Origin: Bacteroidaceae bacterium | Lineage (GTDB): Bacteria > Bacteroidota > Bacteroidia > Bacteroidales > Bacteroidaceae | Reading direction: 5' to 3' | Assembly: GCA_017614465.1 (NCBI GenBank) | Contig: JAGABW010000043.1 | Span: 1-41,369 of the forward strand | Length of the DNA stretch: 41,369 bases | Part shown: positions 17,997 to 28,846 of the stretch, in pieces | Layout: every line of letters begins with the position of its first letter | Position numbering within the stretch: the stretch's first letter is position 1 | Made by a program: the position numbers and the translations under genes | The notes under the pieces: generated by a model | Told to the model about the DNA's origin: nothing | Databases searched by the model: none | Seen by the model: only the letters and a program-made list of their open reading frames with translations

Positions 17997-19364
17997 ATGC
18001 AAGATAAGAAATCTCCAAAAGAATTAGGAACAAAACCCATAGGATCATTATTGGCTCGTTACGCAATACCAGCTGTAATATCCATGCTTGCCGCATCTAT
18101 ATATAATATAGTTGACCGAGCATTTTTGGGACATTATGTAGGCTCACTTGCAATCGCAGGACTTGCCGTCACTTTTCCGATTATGAACCTGTCTGCATCA
18201 TTCGGAGCAATGATTGGAGCTGGTGGTTCTACACTTCTGTCTATTAAATTAGGACAAAAGGACTATCAGACAGCAGAATGTGTCTTAGGAAATATTGTAT
18301 CGCTGAACATCATTATTGGAGCTATATTTGCAATATTATCAATTATATTCATCAATCCTATACTCCAATTCTTCGGTGCAAGCGAAAATACAATACCTTA
18401 TGCACGTGAGTACATGCTTATAATCCTATACGGAAACATCATCACTCACCTCAACCTCGGACTTGTAAGTGTTCAACGCGTGGTGGGACACCCAAATAAA
18501 GCAATGTTTGCCACCTTAATGGGTGTTATTATTAATATTGCACTCGACTGGGTATTCATCACAATACTCAATTGGGGTATCATCGGTGCGGCATGGGCTA
18601 CAATCTTATCACAGACTATATCAACAATATATAGTATCACACAACTGAACAACAAAAACGAGATGATACATTTTCGCAAAGGTATATATACAATGAAAAA
18701 ACGTATTGTCAAAAATATCTTTGCCATTGGTATCAGTCCTTTCTGCATGCAATTATGTGCATGTCTTGTTGTCATCCTCATTAACAGAGGATTACGCGAT
18801 CATGGTGGCGACCTCGCTATCGGTGCATTCGGTATCATCAACGGCATTACATTTACATTCGTAATGATTGTTATGGGAATTAACCAGGGAATGCAACCTA
18901 TTGCCGGTTACAATTACGGAGCCCAGCAATACGATCGCGTTACTAAAGTGCTGAAATATTCTATATTATACGGAACATTAACGATGACACTCAGTTGGAC
19001 TTTGTGCTTCTGGTTCCCTACCCTCCCGATAAGCATATTCACAAACGACAAACAACTTACAGCGCTTGCCGTTGAAGGAATAAGACTTATCGTATTGCTC
19101 AATCCATTGGTCGGTATTCAGATTGTTACAGGAAACTTCTTCCAATCAATCGGTATGGCGAAAAAAAGTATATTCTTGTCAGTTAGCCGACAATTGCTTT
19201 TCCTAACGCCATTATTGCTCATATTACCACACTATTATGGTACAAAAGGTGTGTGGGCAAGTGTAACCATATCTGATGGTATCAGTGTCATAACTGCATT
19301 AATAATGCTATGGCAATTCTATAGTAAAGGAAATTTCAAACAAACAGATATCGATTTAAGCTAA
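17997..19364 (+). CDS. MATE family multidrug/cation efflux protein
   Basis: This inner-membrane antiporter, 455 residues with 12 expected transmembrane segments, exports organic compounds using an ion gradient. The N-terminal pattern KPIGSLLARYAIPAVISMLAAS and NIVDRAFLGHYVGSLAIAGL is typical of the DinF/NorM-like MATE group common in gut anaerobes. The second half repeats the pattern, with GINQGMQPIAGYNYGAQQYDRV. The frame is open to a TTG at 17982, but the ATG at 17997 fits the promoter better. The next gene is 19 bases away, so the MATE, kinase-like and ABC-F genes probably form one operon. The substrate is not predictable. Confidence 0.9.
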   Translation: MQDKKSPKELGTKPIGSLLARYAIPAVISMLAASIYNIVDRAFLGHYVGSLAIAGLAVTFPIMNLSASFGAMIGAGGSTLLSIKLGQKDYQTAECVLGNIVSLNIIIGAIFAILSIIFINPILQFFGASENTIPYAREYMLIILYGNIITHLNLGLVSVQRVVGHPNKAMFATLMGVIINIALDWVFITILNWGIIGAAWATILSQTISTIYSITQLNNKNEMIHFRKGIYTMKKRIVKNIFAIGISPFCMQLCACLVVILINRGLRDHGGDLAIGAFGIINGITFTFVMIVMGINQGMQPIAGYNYGAQQYDRVTKVLKYSILYGTLTMTLSWTLCFWFPTLPISIFTNDKQLTALAVEGIRLIVLLNPLVGIQIVTGNFFQSIGMAKKSIFLSVSRQLLFLTPLLLILPHYYGTKGVWASVTISDGISVITALIMLWQFYSKGNFKQTDIDLS

Positions 19365-19383
19365 TCATAAATAACTTAATATC

Positions 19384-20025
19384 ATGGCATCACCATATGT
19401 AATAACAATAGGACGTGAACTCGGAAGCGGAGGAAAGTCAATCGGACAAATGCTCGCAAAAGCATTGAATATACCTATATACGACAGACGATTAATTAAA
19501 ATGGCCGCAGAAGAGAGTGGTTTTAATCCCAATCTGTTTAAAAACGCAGACGAAAGAGCCAATCATGGAATTCTATCAACATTCCTAAGGGCTGCCACTT
19601 CGCCTTTCTCAAATATCAGCAATATGTACAATAACAGCCTGAGTAACGAATCATTATTTCAGGTACAGGCTGATATCATACGCCAGAAAGCCGAAACCGA
19701 AAATTGTATTATTGTCGGACGATGCGCAGATTATATTCTTCGTGAACATCCACGCCACTTAAATGTGTTTATCCGAGCTGATCTAAAAGACAGAATCAGT
19801 CATGTATCACAACGTGAAGTGATAAAAGCCGATGCAGCATTGGAACTAATAAACGAAGAAGATAAAAAAAGACAAGAATACCACGATTTCTATTGTGAGA
19901 CAAACTGGGGAGACTCAAGAGCATACGATATATGCATAAATTCCTCATTACTTGGTTTAGAGAAGACTGCAGAATTTCTTTTGGATTATGTTAAATGCTA
20001 TTTCGGCATCGAAGAGAATAAATAA
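19384..20025 (+). CDS. Cytidylate kinase-like protein
   Basis: This 213-residue protein has a P-loop close to its N-terminus (GRELGSGGKSIGQ) in a context typical of the cytidylate kinase-like family (PF13189), which is distinct from housekeeping Cmk. Further matches are IYDRRLIKMAAEESG, IIVGRCADYILREHP, an FIRADLKDRISHV strand and a lid-like segment with NEEDKKRQEYHDFYCETNWGD. Several members are found in gut bacteria without a proven substrate; a nucleoside or nucleotide kinase role is likely. It is encoded between the MATE exporter and the ABC-F gene, apparently in one transcript. Confidence 0.85.
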   Translation: MASPYVITIGRELGSGGKSIGQMLAKALNIPIYDRRLIKMAAEESGFNPNLFKNADERANHGILSTFLRAATSPFSNISNMYNNSLSNESLFQVQADIIRQKAETENCIIVGRCADYILREHPRHLNVFIRADLKDRISHVSQREVIKADAALELINEEDKKRQEYHDFYCETNWGDSRAYDICINSSLLGLEKTAEFLLDYVKCYFGIEENK

Positions 20026-20071
20026 GCAAAAACAGAATATACCTCAATAAGAATTAAGATAAAGAAAATAA

Positions 20072-21703
<1,632 letters not shown>

Positions 21704-21742
21704 TCGCTGATTCTGTATATAACAAATAAAGCATAAAAACAA

Positions 21743-21779
21743 AATCCCGAAAGTAATCAATGTTACTTTCGGGATTTTT
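21743..21779. terminator. Bidirectional terminator between the ABC-F gene and valS
   Basis: A perfect 14-bp stem (21743-21756 and 21763-21776) with a six-base loop is flanked by T on the right and A on the left. It can therefore end transcripts from both converging genes. Confidence 0.88.
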
Positions 21780-21809
21780 CTTATTTCTATCAGAACTCTG
21801 TCTGAGAAT

Positions 21810-22250
21810 TTATTTTCTTAATGCTGAAATTGAATCCATCAAGGCTTCAATCTTCATCTGCGCATCAGACAACTTCTTACGTTCTAACTCTACGACCTGT
21901 GCAGGTGCATTGTTTACGAACTTCTCATTTGACAATTTCTTGTTGATTCCGTTCATGAATCCCTGAAGACGAGCAACCTCTGTTTCCATCTTCTTGATTT
22001 CAGCCTCAACATCAATAAGATTTCCAAGTGGTACGGCATACTCTGTTGTTCCAACAAGGAAAGTCAGAGAACCATCACTCTTTTCTGAAACAAGTTTAAT
22101 TTCACTGAGATTTGCCATTTTCTTAACAAGAAGAGATATAACAGGTGAAATCTCAGTTGTTACTTCAAGCAGAAGTTCTTCTTTTGGAGCGATGTTCTTT
22201 TGGTTGCGGATTGCACGCACACCTGATACAATTTGCTTCATTTCTTCCAC
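21810..22250 (-). CDS. valS: Valine--tRNA ligase, C-terminal part (separated by an in-frame stop)
   Basis: This 146-codon frame continues the valS frame directly after the TAA at 22253-22251. Its first codon is GTG, so it could be translated separately. It carries the end of the anticodon-binding domain (MKQIVSGVRAIRNQKNI), a small beta region, and the C-terminal coiled-coil arm that contacts tRNA (about residues 80-145, with VARLQGFMNGINKKL and ELERKKLSDAQMKIEALM). Together with the upstream part it makes a normal-length ValRS. There is no Shine-Dalgarno sequence, as usual here. Re-initiation at this GTG or at the ATG three codons later is possible but unproven. Confidence 0.85.
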   Translation of the reverse strand: MEEMKQIVSGVRAIRNQKNIAPKEELLLEVTTEISPVISLLVKKMANLSEIKLVSEKSDGSLTFLVGTTEYAVPLGNLIDVEAEIKKMETEVARLQGFMNGINKKLSNEKFVNNAPAQVVELERKKLSDAQMKIEALMDSISALRK

Positions 22251-22253
22251 TTA
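22251..22253 (-). other. valS: In-frame TAA interrupting valS (codon 732)
   Basis: On the minus strand the codons read GAA ATT CTT GCT TAA GTG GAA GAA ATG AAG. The frame is unchanged on both sides, so this is a nonsense codon and not a frameshift. TAA is one substitution from CAA, AAA or GAA. Confidence 0.9.
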
Positions 22254-24446
22254 AGCAAGAATTTCCTTGTCTTTCTCTGTCATTGGTGCAAATGTGAGAG
22301 TCTGCTTCATTATACTTGGAACAGAATCTTTGTCTTCATCAGCGTTGTTTATTACCTGCCAAAGTTCCTCTGTGATAAATGGCATAAACGGATGAAGAAT
22401 CTTCATTAACATATCAAAGAATCTTAATGTTGATTCATATGTCTTTCTGTCGATTGGTTTCTGATAACCTGGTTTAATCATTTCAAGATACCAACCAGAG
22501 AATTCATCTGTAAACAACTTGAAGGCAGTCATCAAGGCCTCAGACAAACGGAATTTACTATATAGGTCTTCGATTTCTGCTGCTGATTCCTTCAATTTAG
22601 CTTCAAACCAATTGATTGTTGGAGCATTTGCCTCGCTCTGTTCCTGATTATCAGTCACACTCCAGCCTTGAACAAGACGGAACGCATTCCATATCTTATT
22701 ACAGAAGGCAGCACCTTGCTGACATAGAGTTTCATCAAACAAGATATCGTTTCCAGCTGGAGCTGCAAGAAGCATACCCATACGTACACCGTCGGCACCA
22801 TATTTGTCTATCAACATCAATGGATCAGGAGAATTACCCAAACTCTTTGACATCTTACGGCCCAATTTGTCACGTACGATACCTGTGAAATAAACATTCT
22901 TGAAAGGCATCTTTCCGATATATTCATATCCGGCCATAATCATACGAGCCACCCAGAAGAAGATAATATCTGGTCCTGTAACAAGTGTTGTTGTTGGATA
23001 ATAATATTCAATCTCCTTATTATTAGGGTTATTTATTCCATCAAACAGACTTATAGGCCACAACCATGAAGAGAACCATGTGTCAAGAGCATCCTCGTCT
23101 TGTTTAAGATCTTCCACAGATTGTACACTACTACCCTTTTCTTTTGCCAACTTGAGAGCCTCTTCGGCTGTTTCAGCAACCACAAATCCACCTTCTGGCA
23201 AATAATATGCAGGAATACGGTGTCCCCACCATAATTGACGACTGATACACCAGTCTTTGATGTTTTCAAGCCAATTGCGATATGTCACCTTATATTTTGA
23301 CGGATAGAAACGGATCTCATCATTCATTACAGGTGGAAGAGCCATATCTGCAAAGTGTTTCATCTTCAAGAACCATTGCATTGACAGTTTTGGTTCTATA
23401 ACAACACCAGTACGTTCAGAGAAACCGACCTTGTTAGTATAAGCCTCAACCTTCTCTAATAATCCGGCTGCTTCAAGATCCTTCTCGATTTGTGCACGCA
23501 CATCGAAACGGTCCATGCCTACATACATTCCAGCAGCTTCACTGATAGTACCATTGTCATTAAATATGTCGATTGAAGGCAAATTATATTTGTCTCCTAA
23601 CATATAGTCGTTTACATCGTGTGCAGGAGTAACTTTCAAACAACCTGTACCAAATTCAATGTCAACATATTCATCCTCGATTACAGGTATCACACGTCCT
23701 ACTAACGGAACAATAACCTTTTTACCTTTCAACCACTGATTCTTAGGGTCATTTGGGTTGATACACATAGCTGTGTCACCCATGATAGTTTCAGGACGGG
23801 TTGTTGCTACTACTGCATATTTGTCTTCTCCTTCTACATAATATTTCAGATAAAACAGTTTACTGTGTTCCTCTTTATATATTACCTCTTCATCTGATAA
23901 TGCTGTAAGTGCCTTCGGATCCCAGTTGACCATACGGACGCCACGATAAATCAAACCTTTTCTGTACAAATCACAGAAAACCTTGATCACACTCTCACTA
24001 CGTTCCTTGTCCATAGTGAAAGATGTACGATCCCAATCACATGAAGCACCAAGACGACGTAATTGTTTCAGGATAATGCCACCATGTTCATGTGTCCAAT
24101 CCCATGCATGAGTTAAAAACTGCTCACGGGTCAGATCCAACTTCTTTATACCTTGTTCTGCCAAACGATTAACGACCTTAGCCTCTGTTGCAATTGAAGC
24201 ATGGTCTGTACCAGGCACCCAGCAAGCATTCTTTCCATCAAGACGCGCCTTACGGACAAGAATATCCTGGATTGTATTATTAAGCATATGTCCCATATGC
24301 AAAACACCTGTTACATTTGGTGGTGGAATGACTATGGTGTATGGTTCACGACCATCGGGTTTAGAACTGAATAATTTATTCTCCTCCCAATAACTATACC
24401 ATTTCTTCTCAACCTCTGAAGGGGTATATTTTGATGCTAATTCCAT
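22251..24446 (-). CDS. valS: Valine--tRNA ligase, N-terminal part ending at a premature stop
   Basis: The 731 residues contain the complete class I catalytic core of ValRS. The HIGH motif is in [17 protein letters not shown], the CP1 editing domain spans about residues 190-350 ([12 protein letters not shown]...), a [10 protein letters not shown] segment lies after it, and the KMSKS loop is in [14 protein letters not shown]. The anticodon-binding domain begins after about residue 600 ([24 protein letters not shown]) but is cut off at ...KDKEILA. Without the last 146 codons it would lack part of that domain and the tRNA-contacting coiled coil. valS is normally a single essential gene. The upstream region has a -7 element at 24510-24517. 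Confidence 0.93.
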   Translation of the reverse strand: MELASKYTPSEVEKKWYSYWEENKLFSSKPDGREPYTIVIPPPNVTGVLHMGHMLNNTIQDILVRKARLDGKNACWVPGTDHASIATEAKVVNRLAEQGIKKLDLTREQFLTHAWDWTHEHGGIILKQLRRLGASCDWDRTSFTMDKERSESVIKVFCDLYRKGLIYRGVRMVNWDPKALTALSDEEVIYKEEHSKLFYLKYYVEGEDKYAVVATTRPETIMGDTAMCINPNDPKNQWLKGKKVIVPLVGRVIPVIEDEYVDIEFGTGCLKVTPAHDVNDYMLGDKYNLPSIDIFNDNGTISEAAGMYVGMDRFDVRAQIEKDLEAAGLLEKVEAYTNKVGFSERTGVVIEPKLSMQWFLKMKHFADMALPPVMNDEIRFYPSKYKVTYRNWLENIKDWCISRQLWWGHRIPAYYLPEGGFVVAETAEEALKLAKEKGSSVQSVEDLKQDEDALDTWFSSWLWPISLFDGINNPNNKEIEYYYPTTTLVTGPDIIFFWVARMIMAGYEYIGKMPFKNVYFTGIVRDKLGRKMSKSLGNSPDPLMLIDKYGADGVRMGMLLAAPAGNDILFDETLCQQGAAFCNKIWNAFRLVQGWSVTDNQEQSEANAPTINWFEAKLKESAAEIEDLYSKFRLSEALMTAFKLFTDEFSGWYLEMIKPGYQKPIDRKTYESTLRFFDMLMKILHPFMPFITEELWQVINNADEDKDSVPSIMKQTLTFAPMTEKDKEILA

Positions 24447-24509
24447 CTTTTGATGAATATAATTATAATTTAACTTCGATTAATTTAATTCTAAAAACAA
24501 AATCAAATG

Positions 24510-24517
24510 CAAAGATA
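24510..24517 (-). promoter_or_regulatory. -7 element for valS
   Basis: On the minus strand it reads TATCTTTG, a match to TAnnTTTG, about 63 bases before the valS ATG. No clear -33 box is seen. Confidence 0.5.
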
Positions 24518-24653
24518 CAATATTTTTTCGAGTTAAAGATTCTTACACCATATATATTTTAATAATAAGCTGTGTTATCCTTGTTTTTTTCCATTTACAC
24601 CCTGTTTAATTTATAAATTATATTAAATCCAATGATAAACAAACATGTTTTTC

Positions 24654-24684
24654 TTTGGCATTAATTGAAAAAGATGTAATTTTG
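24654..24684 (+). promoter_or_regulatory. Promoter of the beta-barrel gene pair
   Basis: TTTG (24654-24657), 19 bases, TAATTTTG (24677-24684). With the chosen start this gives a leader of roughly 165 bases. Other than the two promoters, nothing is seen in the gap between valS and this gene. Confidence 0.7.
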
Positions 24685-24852
24685 CAGCCGAAAATCTAAA
24701 ATAGAAGTCTTATTAAAAGTAAAGATTAAATATAGAATTACAGAAAGTTTACATTATCCAAATCCAACACCGAAGATTTTTACCTTCTGAGTTTCAATAT
24801 TTTGGAGCAGCAAAATATAACGGAGAATGGAAAGGTATTCGTATGTATAAAA

Positions 24853-25545
24853 ATGAATAAAACGATGCAAAAAGGATATAAACGAATTATCTGTGCTGCA
24901 ACTTGTTTTTTATGTCTCGCTGTTAATTTACAGGCACAAAACACTAAAGGATGGGGAATTATCGGCTCGACCTACTTGAATTCTCCGTTTGGAAATTATA
25001 TTGCTGACGTGGGCGTAGTTAGAACATGGGGATTCACTAAGTATCTGACATTGGGCGCTGGAGCTAAATTCTCATATACGCAAACCGAAAACCTTACCAA
25101 AGAATGGTTTTCTGGTAACCAACGCTATAATTTCGATTTCGACAACTCACTCATGGGATTACACGGTTTAGGTACTCTCGATATAAACCTACCTATAATC
25201 AAGGGATTCGGTATATACGGGAACACCACCGTATCCTTCGACCTGCTTCCTTGGGATTATCTGAAAGTAAGGAAGTATGATGCAAGCAATCCTATAAACT
25301 ATGATACCAAAATGGTATATGCGTATAATCAGTTTGCTCCTAAGCTGTTTGCTGGCGGTGGTGTCTTCTATGACTTCAAAAAAGAGAAATCCACAATGAG
25401 AATAGCCCTGGGATACACCTACGGATATTATGATGCCTTTTCCGGCAGTAGAAAGAAAATGTTCGAAGGAAAGTGTTTAGGCGACTATCTGCCAAATGGC
25501 GATCATCTTCAAAACATATCTTTAAAAATTATATTATATCACTAA
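24853..25545 (+). CDS. Putative outer-membrane beta-barrel protein
   Basis: The product is 230 residues from the ATG at 24853. The frame is open to a TTG at 24802, but only the downstream ATGs (24853 or 24865) place the signal peptide at the N-terminus (YKRIICAATCFLCLAVNLQA, cut after QAQ). The mature part is rich in alternating aromatic and polar strands with glycine turns (LTLGAGAKFSYTQTE, GFGIYGNTTVSFDLL, MRIALGYTYGYYDAF). This suggests an eight- to ten-stranded barrel or a soluble beta protein. No named family is recognised. It lies three bases before another protein of similar style and shares its transcript. Confidence 0.65.
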   Translation: MNKTMQKGYKRIICAATCFLCLAVNLQAQNTKGWGIIGSTYLNSPFGNYIADVGVVRTWGFTKYLTLGAGAKFSYTQTENLTKEWFSGNQRYNFDFDNSLMGLHGLGTLDINLPIIKGFGIYGNTTVSFDLLPWDYLKVRKYDASNPINYDTKMVYAYNQFAPKLFAGGGVFYDFKKEKSTMRIALGYTYGYYDAFSGSRKKMFEGKCLGDYLPNGDHLQNISLKIILYH

Positions 25546-25548
25546 CTT

Positions 25549-26118
25549 ATGAAAAAACTATTATTGATTGCATTCGTTGCAATTGCATCCATAAACGTAC
25601 ATGCACAAAGAAAAGTACAGTTCAATGTTGATGCATCATATCTGTATGGATTACAAGAAAGAACCGACTTCGGAAATTTTTCACGTTCAGACTTTAACAT
25701 GTCGGGAGCAAGCCTACATTTATCTGCCTTGTATCGCTTTTCTGACAGTTTTGCTGCAGGGGCTGGTATTGGACTTGACCGTTATAATCATCCTGGATAT
25801 AACACCTTGCCAATATTCGTAAAAGCAAAATACTCTCCATTAAAACCATGCAAGGAAGCATTTCTCTTTGGTGAATTAGGAAGATGTATTGGAACATCAG
25901 ATTGTACAAAAGGTACTATTCTGAATACTGGATTTGGTTATAATCTGTATTCTAAAAACAATTTCGGAATTAATGTCAAATTAGGTTATAACATCAATTG
26001 GGCCGAAGGTGATTTTGATATAAGCACCCTAAATGAGTCTGATTATACATTCGTTTCTTTCAAAGATATCGACCATGTCCGTCACTCCATCTTCATCGGT
26101 GTCGGATTGGAATTTTAA
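25549..26118 (+). CDS. Small outer-membrane beta-barrel protein
   Basis: The 189-residue protein has a clear signal peptide (MKKLLLIAFVAIASINVHAQ). The mature chain consists of predicted beta strands (VQFNVDASYLYGL, SLHLSALYRFSD, FAAGAGIGLDRY, TGFGYNLYS, FGINVKLGYNINW) and ends in IFIGVGLEF. A terminal phenylalanine after alternating hydrophobics is the usual signal for BAM-assisted outer-membrane insertion. It resembles OmpA/OmpW-size barrels, but no specific family is assigned. It is the second gene of the pair and is followed by a strong terminator. Confidence 0.72.
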   Translation: MKKLLLIAFVAIASINVHAQRKVQFNVDASYLYGLQERTDFGNFSRSDFNMSGASLHLSALYRFSDSFAAGAGIGLDRYNHPGYNTLPIFVKAKYSPLKPCKEAFLFGELGRCIGTSDCTKGTILNTGFGYNLYSKNNFGINVKLGYNINWAEGDFDISTLNESDYTFVSFKDIDHVRHSIFIGVGLEF

Positions 26119-26164
26119 ACTATATCGACAAAGAATCATTCATAAAAACCATTACTGATTTCCC

Positions 26165-26202
26165 AAAGGACTGAGTCTTATATGACAATCAGTCCTTTTT
26201 TT
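26165..26202 (+). terminator. Intrinsic terminator of the beta-barrel pair
   Basis: A 10-bp perfect stem AAAGGACTGA/TCAGTCCTTT (26165-26174 and 26189-26198), with a 14-base loop, continues into a T run. Confidence 0.85.
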
Positions 26203-26342
26203 ATGAATACACAGCATTTTCTTTACAAATAAAAGTACAACAGAAATACAAAACAACACATACCAAAACACAAAATACAATAATATAAGCCATACTAAAA
26301 ACAAAAATAGGCAATAAATTCTTAGAACTCCAAATTTTGTTG

Positions 26343-26350
26343 TATCTTTG
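26343..26350 (+). promoter_or_regulatory. -7 element for the lipoprotein-amidase-mlaD operon
   Basis: TATCTTTG matches TAnnTTTG. No -33 TTTG is present at the normal spacing. The predicted transcript begins near 26356, just before the tandem duplication. Confidence 0.5.
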
Positions 26351-26376
26351 CATTGAATATGTACTAATATATAATA

Positions 26377-26416
26377 TTGTATATGTTATGAAGAAATTGT
26401 ATATGTTATGAAGAAA
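26377..26416 (+). repeat. Exact 20-base tandem duplication at a gene start
   Basis: Positions 26377-26396 and 26397-26416 are identical. Each copy carries an ATG-AAG-AAA start. The first copy opens a seven-codon frame (MKKLYML) whose TGA overlaps the ATG of the second copy at 26408. Confidence 0.9.
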
Positions 26417-26641
26417 GTATTGTTAATAATATTTATTACAATAAATACTATGCTTATAGGATGTTATAGATCAAATGAATTTCATCTTCAAATGGACAAT
26501 GACACTATAAACATCACAACTAATATAAACAAATCTGAGATTAGGAATAATAAGGTTATTAAAACACATATTGTTTCTAAAACGACGATAACAGCCTCAA
26601 ATGATTCAAAAAAGCACAATCAAGACTCAATCGCTGAATAA
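26408..26641 (+). CDS. Small lipoprotein of unknown function
   Basis: The 77-residue product has a lipoprotein signal peptide (MKKVLLIIFITINTMLIGC, cysteine at residue 19). The remaining chain is short, polar and low in complexity (DTINITTNINKSE...), without a recognisable domain. It starts at the second copy of the 20-base tandem duplication, and a seven-codon upstream ORF overlaps its start by ATGA. The amidase gene follows after six bases, so this is the first gene of a lipoprotein-amidase-MlaD operon. A role near the cell wall is only guilt by association. Confidence 0.68.
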   Translation: MKKVLLIIFITINTMLIGCYRSNEFHLQMDNDTINITTNINKSEIRNNKVIKTHIVSKTTITASNDSKKHNQDSIAE

Positions 26642-26647
26642 AAACAT

Positions 26648-27910
26648 ATGATGAAGTTCATTAAAGAATCTATAATATTGATATTGATGCTTTTTGCATC
26701 TATCTACTGCTATGCCGACAACAAACAATTTGTGGTGGTTCTCGATGCAGGCCACGGCGGACATGATGCCGGAGCAGTGGGATTACCTAAAACCAACAGA
26801 GAAAAAGACATTAATCTTGCTATAACATTAAAAGTTGGAGAACTTCTCAAACAAAATTGTCCCGACGTTAATGTATTATATACACGCAACAAGGACGTGT
26901 TCGTAACATTGGGCGACAGAGCATCAATTGCCAATAAAGCTAAAGCCGATCTGTTCATAAGTATCCACACTAATGCAATAGAACGTAGCCCATATCGCCA
27001 ACCAATGGGCGTTCAGTCATATACATTAAGTTTAAAAACAGCTGGGACAAACCTTGAAGTAGAAAAACGCGAAAACTCGGTTATACAATTCGAAGCCGAC
27101 GGAGCACTAAAATATAGTTTTGCCAATCCCAACTCCAGCGAGTCCGACATCATGTTTGAACTTATGCAGGATAGAGACATGCAAGAATCTGTTAACTTTG
27201 CAAAACTTGCACAAAACGAGATGGTACATAGTGCGGGACGTAAAGACTTAGGTGTGTTGCAAGCAAACTTGGCTGTACTTCGCCTCACATACATGCCATC
27301 TGTTCTTTTGGAAGTTGGGTTCATCAGTACACCTGCAGAAGAACAATTCCTAATGTCTAATGAAGGAAGAACAATTATGGCACAAGCTATATACAATGCC
27401 ATTGTAAAATATAAGACTCAACACACCGGACGTATGTCTAATCTTGAGAAGATTGATTTTAAGAATGTGGCAAAACAAATAGCTCAAAACAATAATATAA
27501 ACAACAACAAACCAACAGACACTCCACAGAATACAAATAAGACAACCAATAACAATCAGACTTTCCAACTGACACCTGTTATTCAAAACCCAGTTCAAAA
27601 CAATAATGAAAATGCTACACCTAAAAACAATAAGGATTTAGCTTCATCACCTGTTTTCGAACTACAATTATTTGCATCTGTTAAAATGATTCCAGCTGGT
27701 AGCCCTCAATTCAAAGGAATTAATGCGAACTACTATATGGAAAACAACTTATATAAATATACATTTGGAGCAACAACTGATTATAATGAAATTATAAGAA
27801 TAAAAAAAGAAATCTCTACAAAGTTTCCTGAAGCTTTTATTATCGCATTTAAAGACGGTATAAAGATGTCGCTAAATGATGCTATAAAAGAATGGAAAAA
27901 GAATAAATAA
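26648..27910 (+). CDS. N-acetylmuramoyl-L-alanine amidase (Amidase_3) with C-terminal SPOR-like region
   Basis: This secreted zinc hydrolase cuts the bond between MurNAc and the stem peptide and usually helps daughter cells separate. It has 420 residues with a signal peptide (FIKESIILILMLFASIYCYA). The Amidase_3 domain spans about 27-258: VVLDAGHGGHDAG with zinc ligand His36, NREKDINLAI with Glu52, FISIHTNA with the third ligand, and LLEVGFISTP with the catalytic glutamate. An Asn/Thr/Gln-rich linker (about 280-330) leads to a C-terminal domain at about 335-420 (FELQLFASVKMI...YKYTFGATTDY) that resembles a SPOR peptidoglycan-binding domain. It is the middle gene of its operon, 30 bases before mlaD. 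Confidence 0.9.
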   Translation: MMKFIKESIILILMLFASIYCYADNKQFVVVLDAGHGGHDAGAVGLPKTNREKDINLAITLKVGELLKQNCPDVNVLYTRNKDVFVTLGDRASIANKAKADLFISIHTNAIERSPYRQPMGVQSYTLSLKTAGTNLEVEKRENSVIQFEADGALKYSFANPNSSESDIMFELMQDRDMQESVNFAKLAQNEMVHSAGRKDLGVLQANLAVLRLTYMPSVLLEVGFISTPAEEQFLMSNEGRTIMAQAIYNAIVKYKTQHTGRMSNLEKIDFKNVAKQIAQNNNINNNKPTDTPQNTNKTTNNNQTFQLTPVIQNPVQNNNENATPKNNKDLASSPVFELQLFASVKMIPAGSPQFKGINANYYMENNLYKYTFGATTDYNEIIRIKKEISTKFPEAFIIAFKDGIKMSLNDAIKEWKKNK

Positions 27911-27940
27911 AATCAAATAAACAACAGTATAAAAAAACAA

Positions 27941-28846
27941 ATGAAAACAAAAGAAATAAAACTGGCTTTAGTAGCAATTCTATCTATATGCATTATATAT
28001 TTTGGTATAATCTTCCTAAAAGGATTAAAACTATTCTCAACAGACAATATATACTTTGTTGAAATGAAGGATGTAGGCGGATTAGCAAAATCTGCTGAAG
28101 TAACATCAAAAGGAATGAAAGTCGGATTAGTGAAAGACATCACATACAATTCCGACAATCAGATGCTTTCAGTCGAAGTGGAACTAAATGAAGGAATCGT
28201 ACCTACCCAAGGTAGTTATGCAAACATAACAAAAGAACTTCTTGGAGCACCTAAACTTAATATTGTCATGGGAGAAAACCCAAAGGCTCTGCTAAACCGT
28301 GGCGATACAATAAAAGGTGTGGTTGGAACCGACCTCATGTCTGTTGCTAATGAAATGATTCCACAAATTAAGCAGTTACAACCTAAATTAGATTCAATAT
28401 TAACTGCAATAAACAATATTGTTAATGATCCTGCTATTATGGAATCATTAAACAACTTGGAATATGCAAGCAGAAACCTTAAGACTACGTCTAACAAGAT
28501 AAATTCGGTGTTAGACAGCGAGATGCCACAACTTGTCAACAAAGCAAACAAAATATGCAATAACTTGCAAAACACGACAGACAAGATAAATAAGATCGAC
28601 ATAGTAGGCATTGCTGATAACGCCAACCAAACACTTGTAACAACAAATCAGACAATGCAAGAATTAAAGGTGTTTACAAACACACTTAATAATCCCAACT
28701 CTTCATTAGGAAGACTAATGAACGATCCTAACATCTACAACAATCTTGACTCAACAACACTAAATGCATCAAGATTACTTGAAGATATAAGATTGAACCC
28801 TAAACGATATATAAACTTCTCTCTTATAGGGAAAAAATCTAAATAG
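27941..28846 (+). CDS. MlaD/MCE family lipid-transport protein
   Basis: This 301-residue protein has one N-terminal transmembrane anchor (LALVAILSICIIYFGIIFL, about residues 8-26) and then an MCE domain at about 35-115 (YFVEMKDVGGLAKSAEVTSKG, VGLVKDITY, GAPKLNIVMG). The rest is a long helical, coiled-coil-like region with repeated Asn/Leu/Thr (NNLEYASRNLKTTSNKINSVL). MCE proteins form hexameric rings that carry phospholipids between the inner and outer membranes. The matching permease and ATPase genes (mlaE, mlaF) are not in this window. Lying behind a cell-wall amidase is a common Bacteroidota arrangement. Confidence 0.9.
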   Translation: MKTKEIKLALVAILSICIIYFGIIFLKGLKLFSTDNIYFVEMKDVGGLAKSAEVTSKGMKVGLVKDITYNSDNQMLSVEVELNEGIVPTQGSYANITKELLGAPKLNIVMGENPKALLNRGDTIKGVVGTDLMSVANEMIPQIKQLQPKLDSILTAINNIVNDPAIMESLNNLEYASRNLKTTSNKINSVLDSEMPQLVNKANKICNNLQNTTDKINKIDIVGIADNANQTLVTTNQTMQELKVFTNTLNNPNSSLGRLMNDPNIYNNLDSTTLNASRLLEDIRLNPKRYINFSLIGKKSK

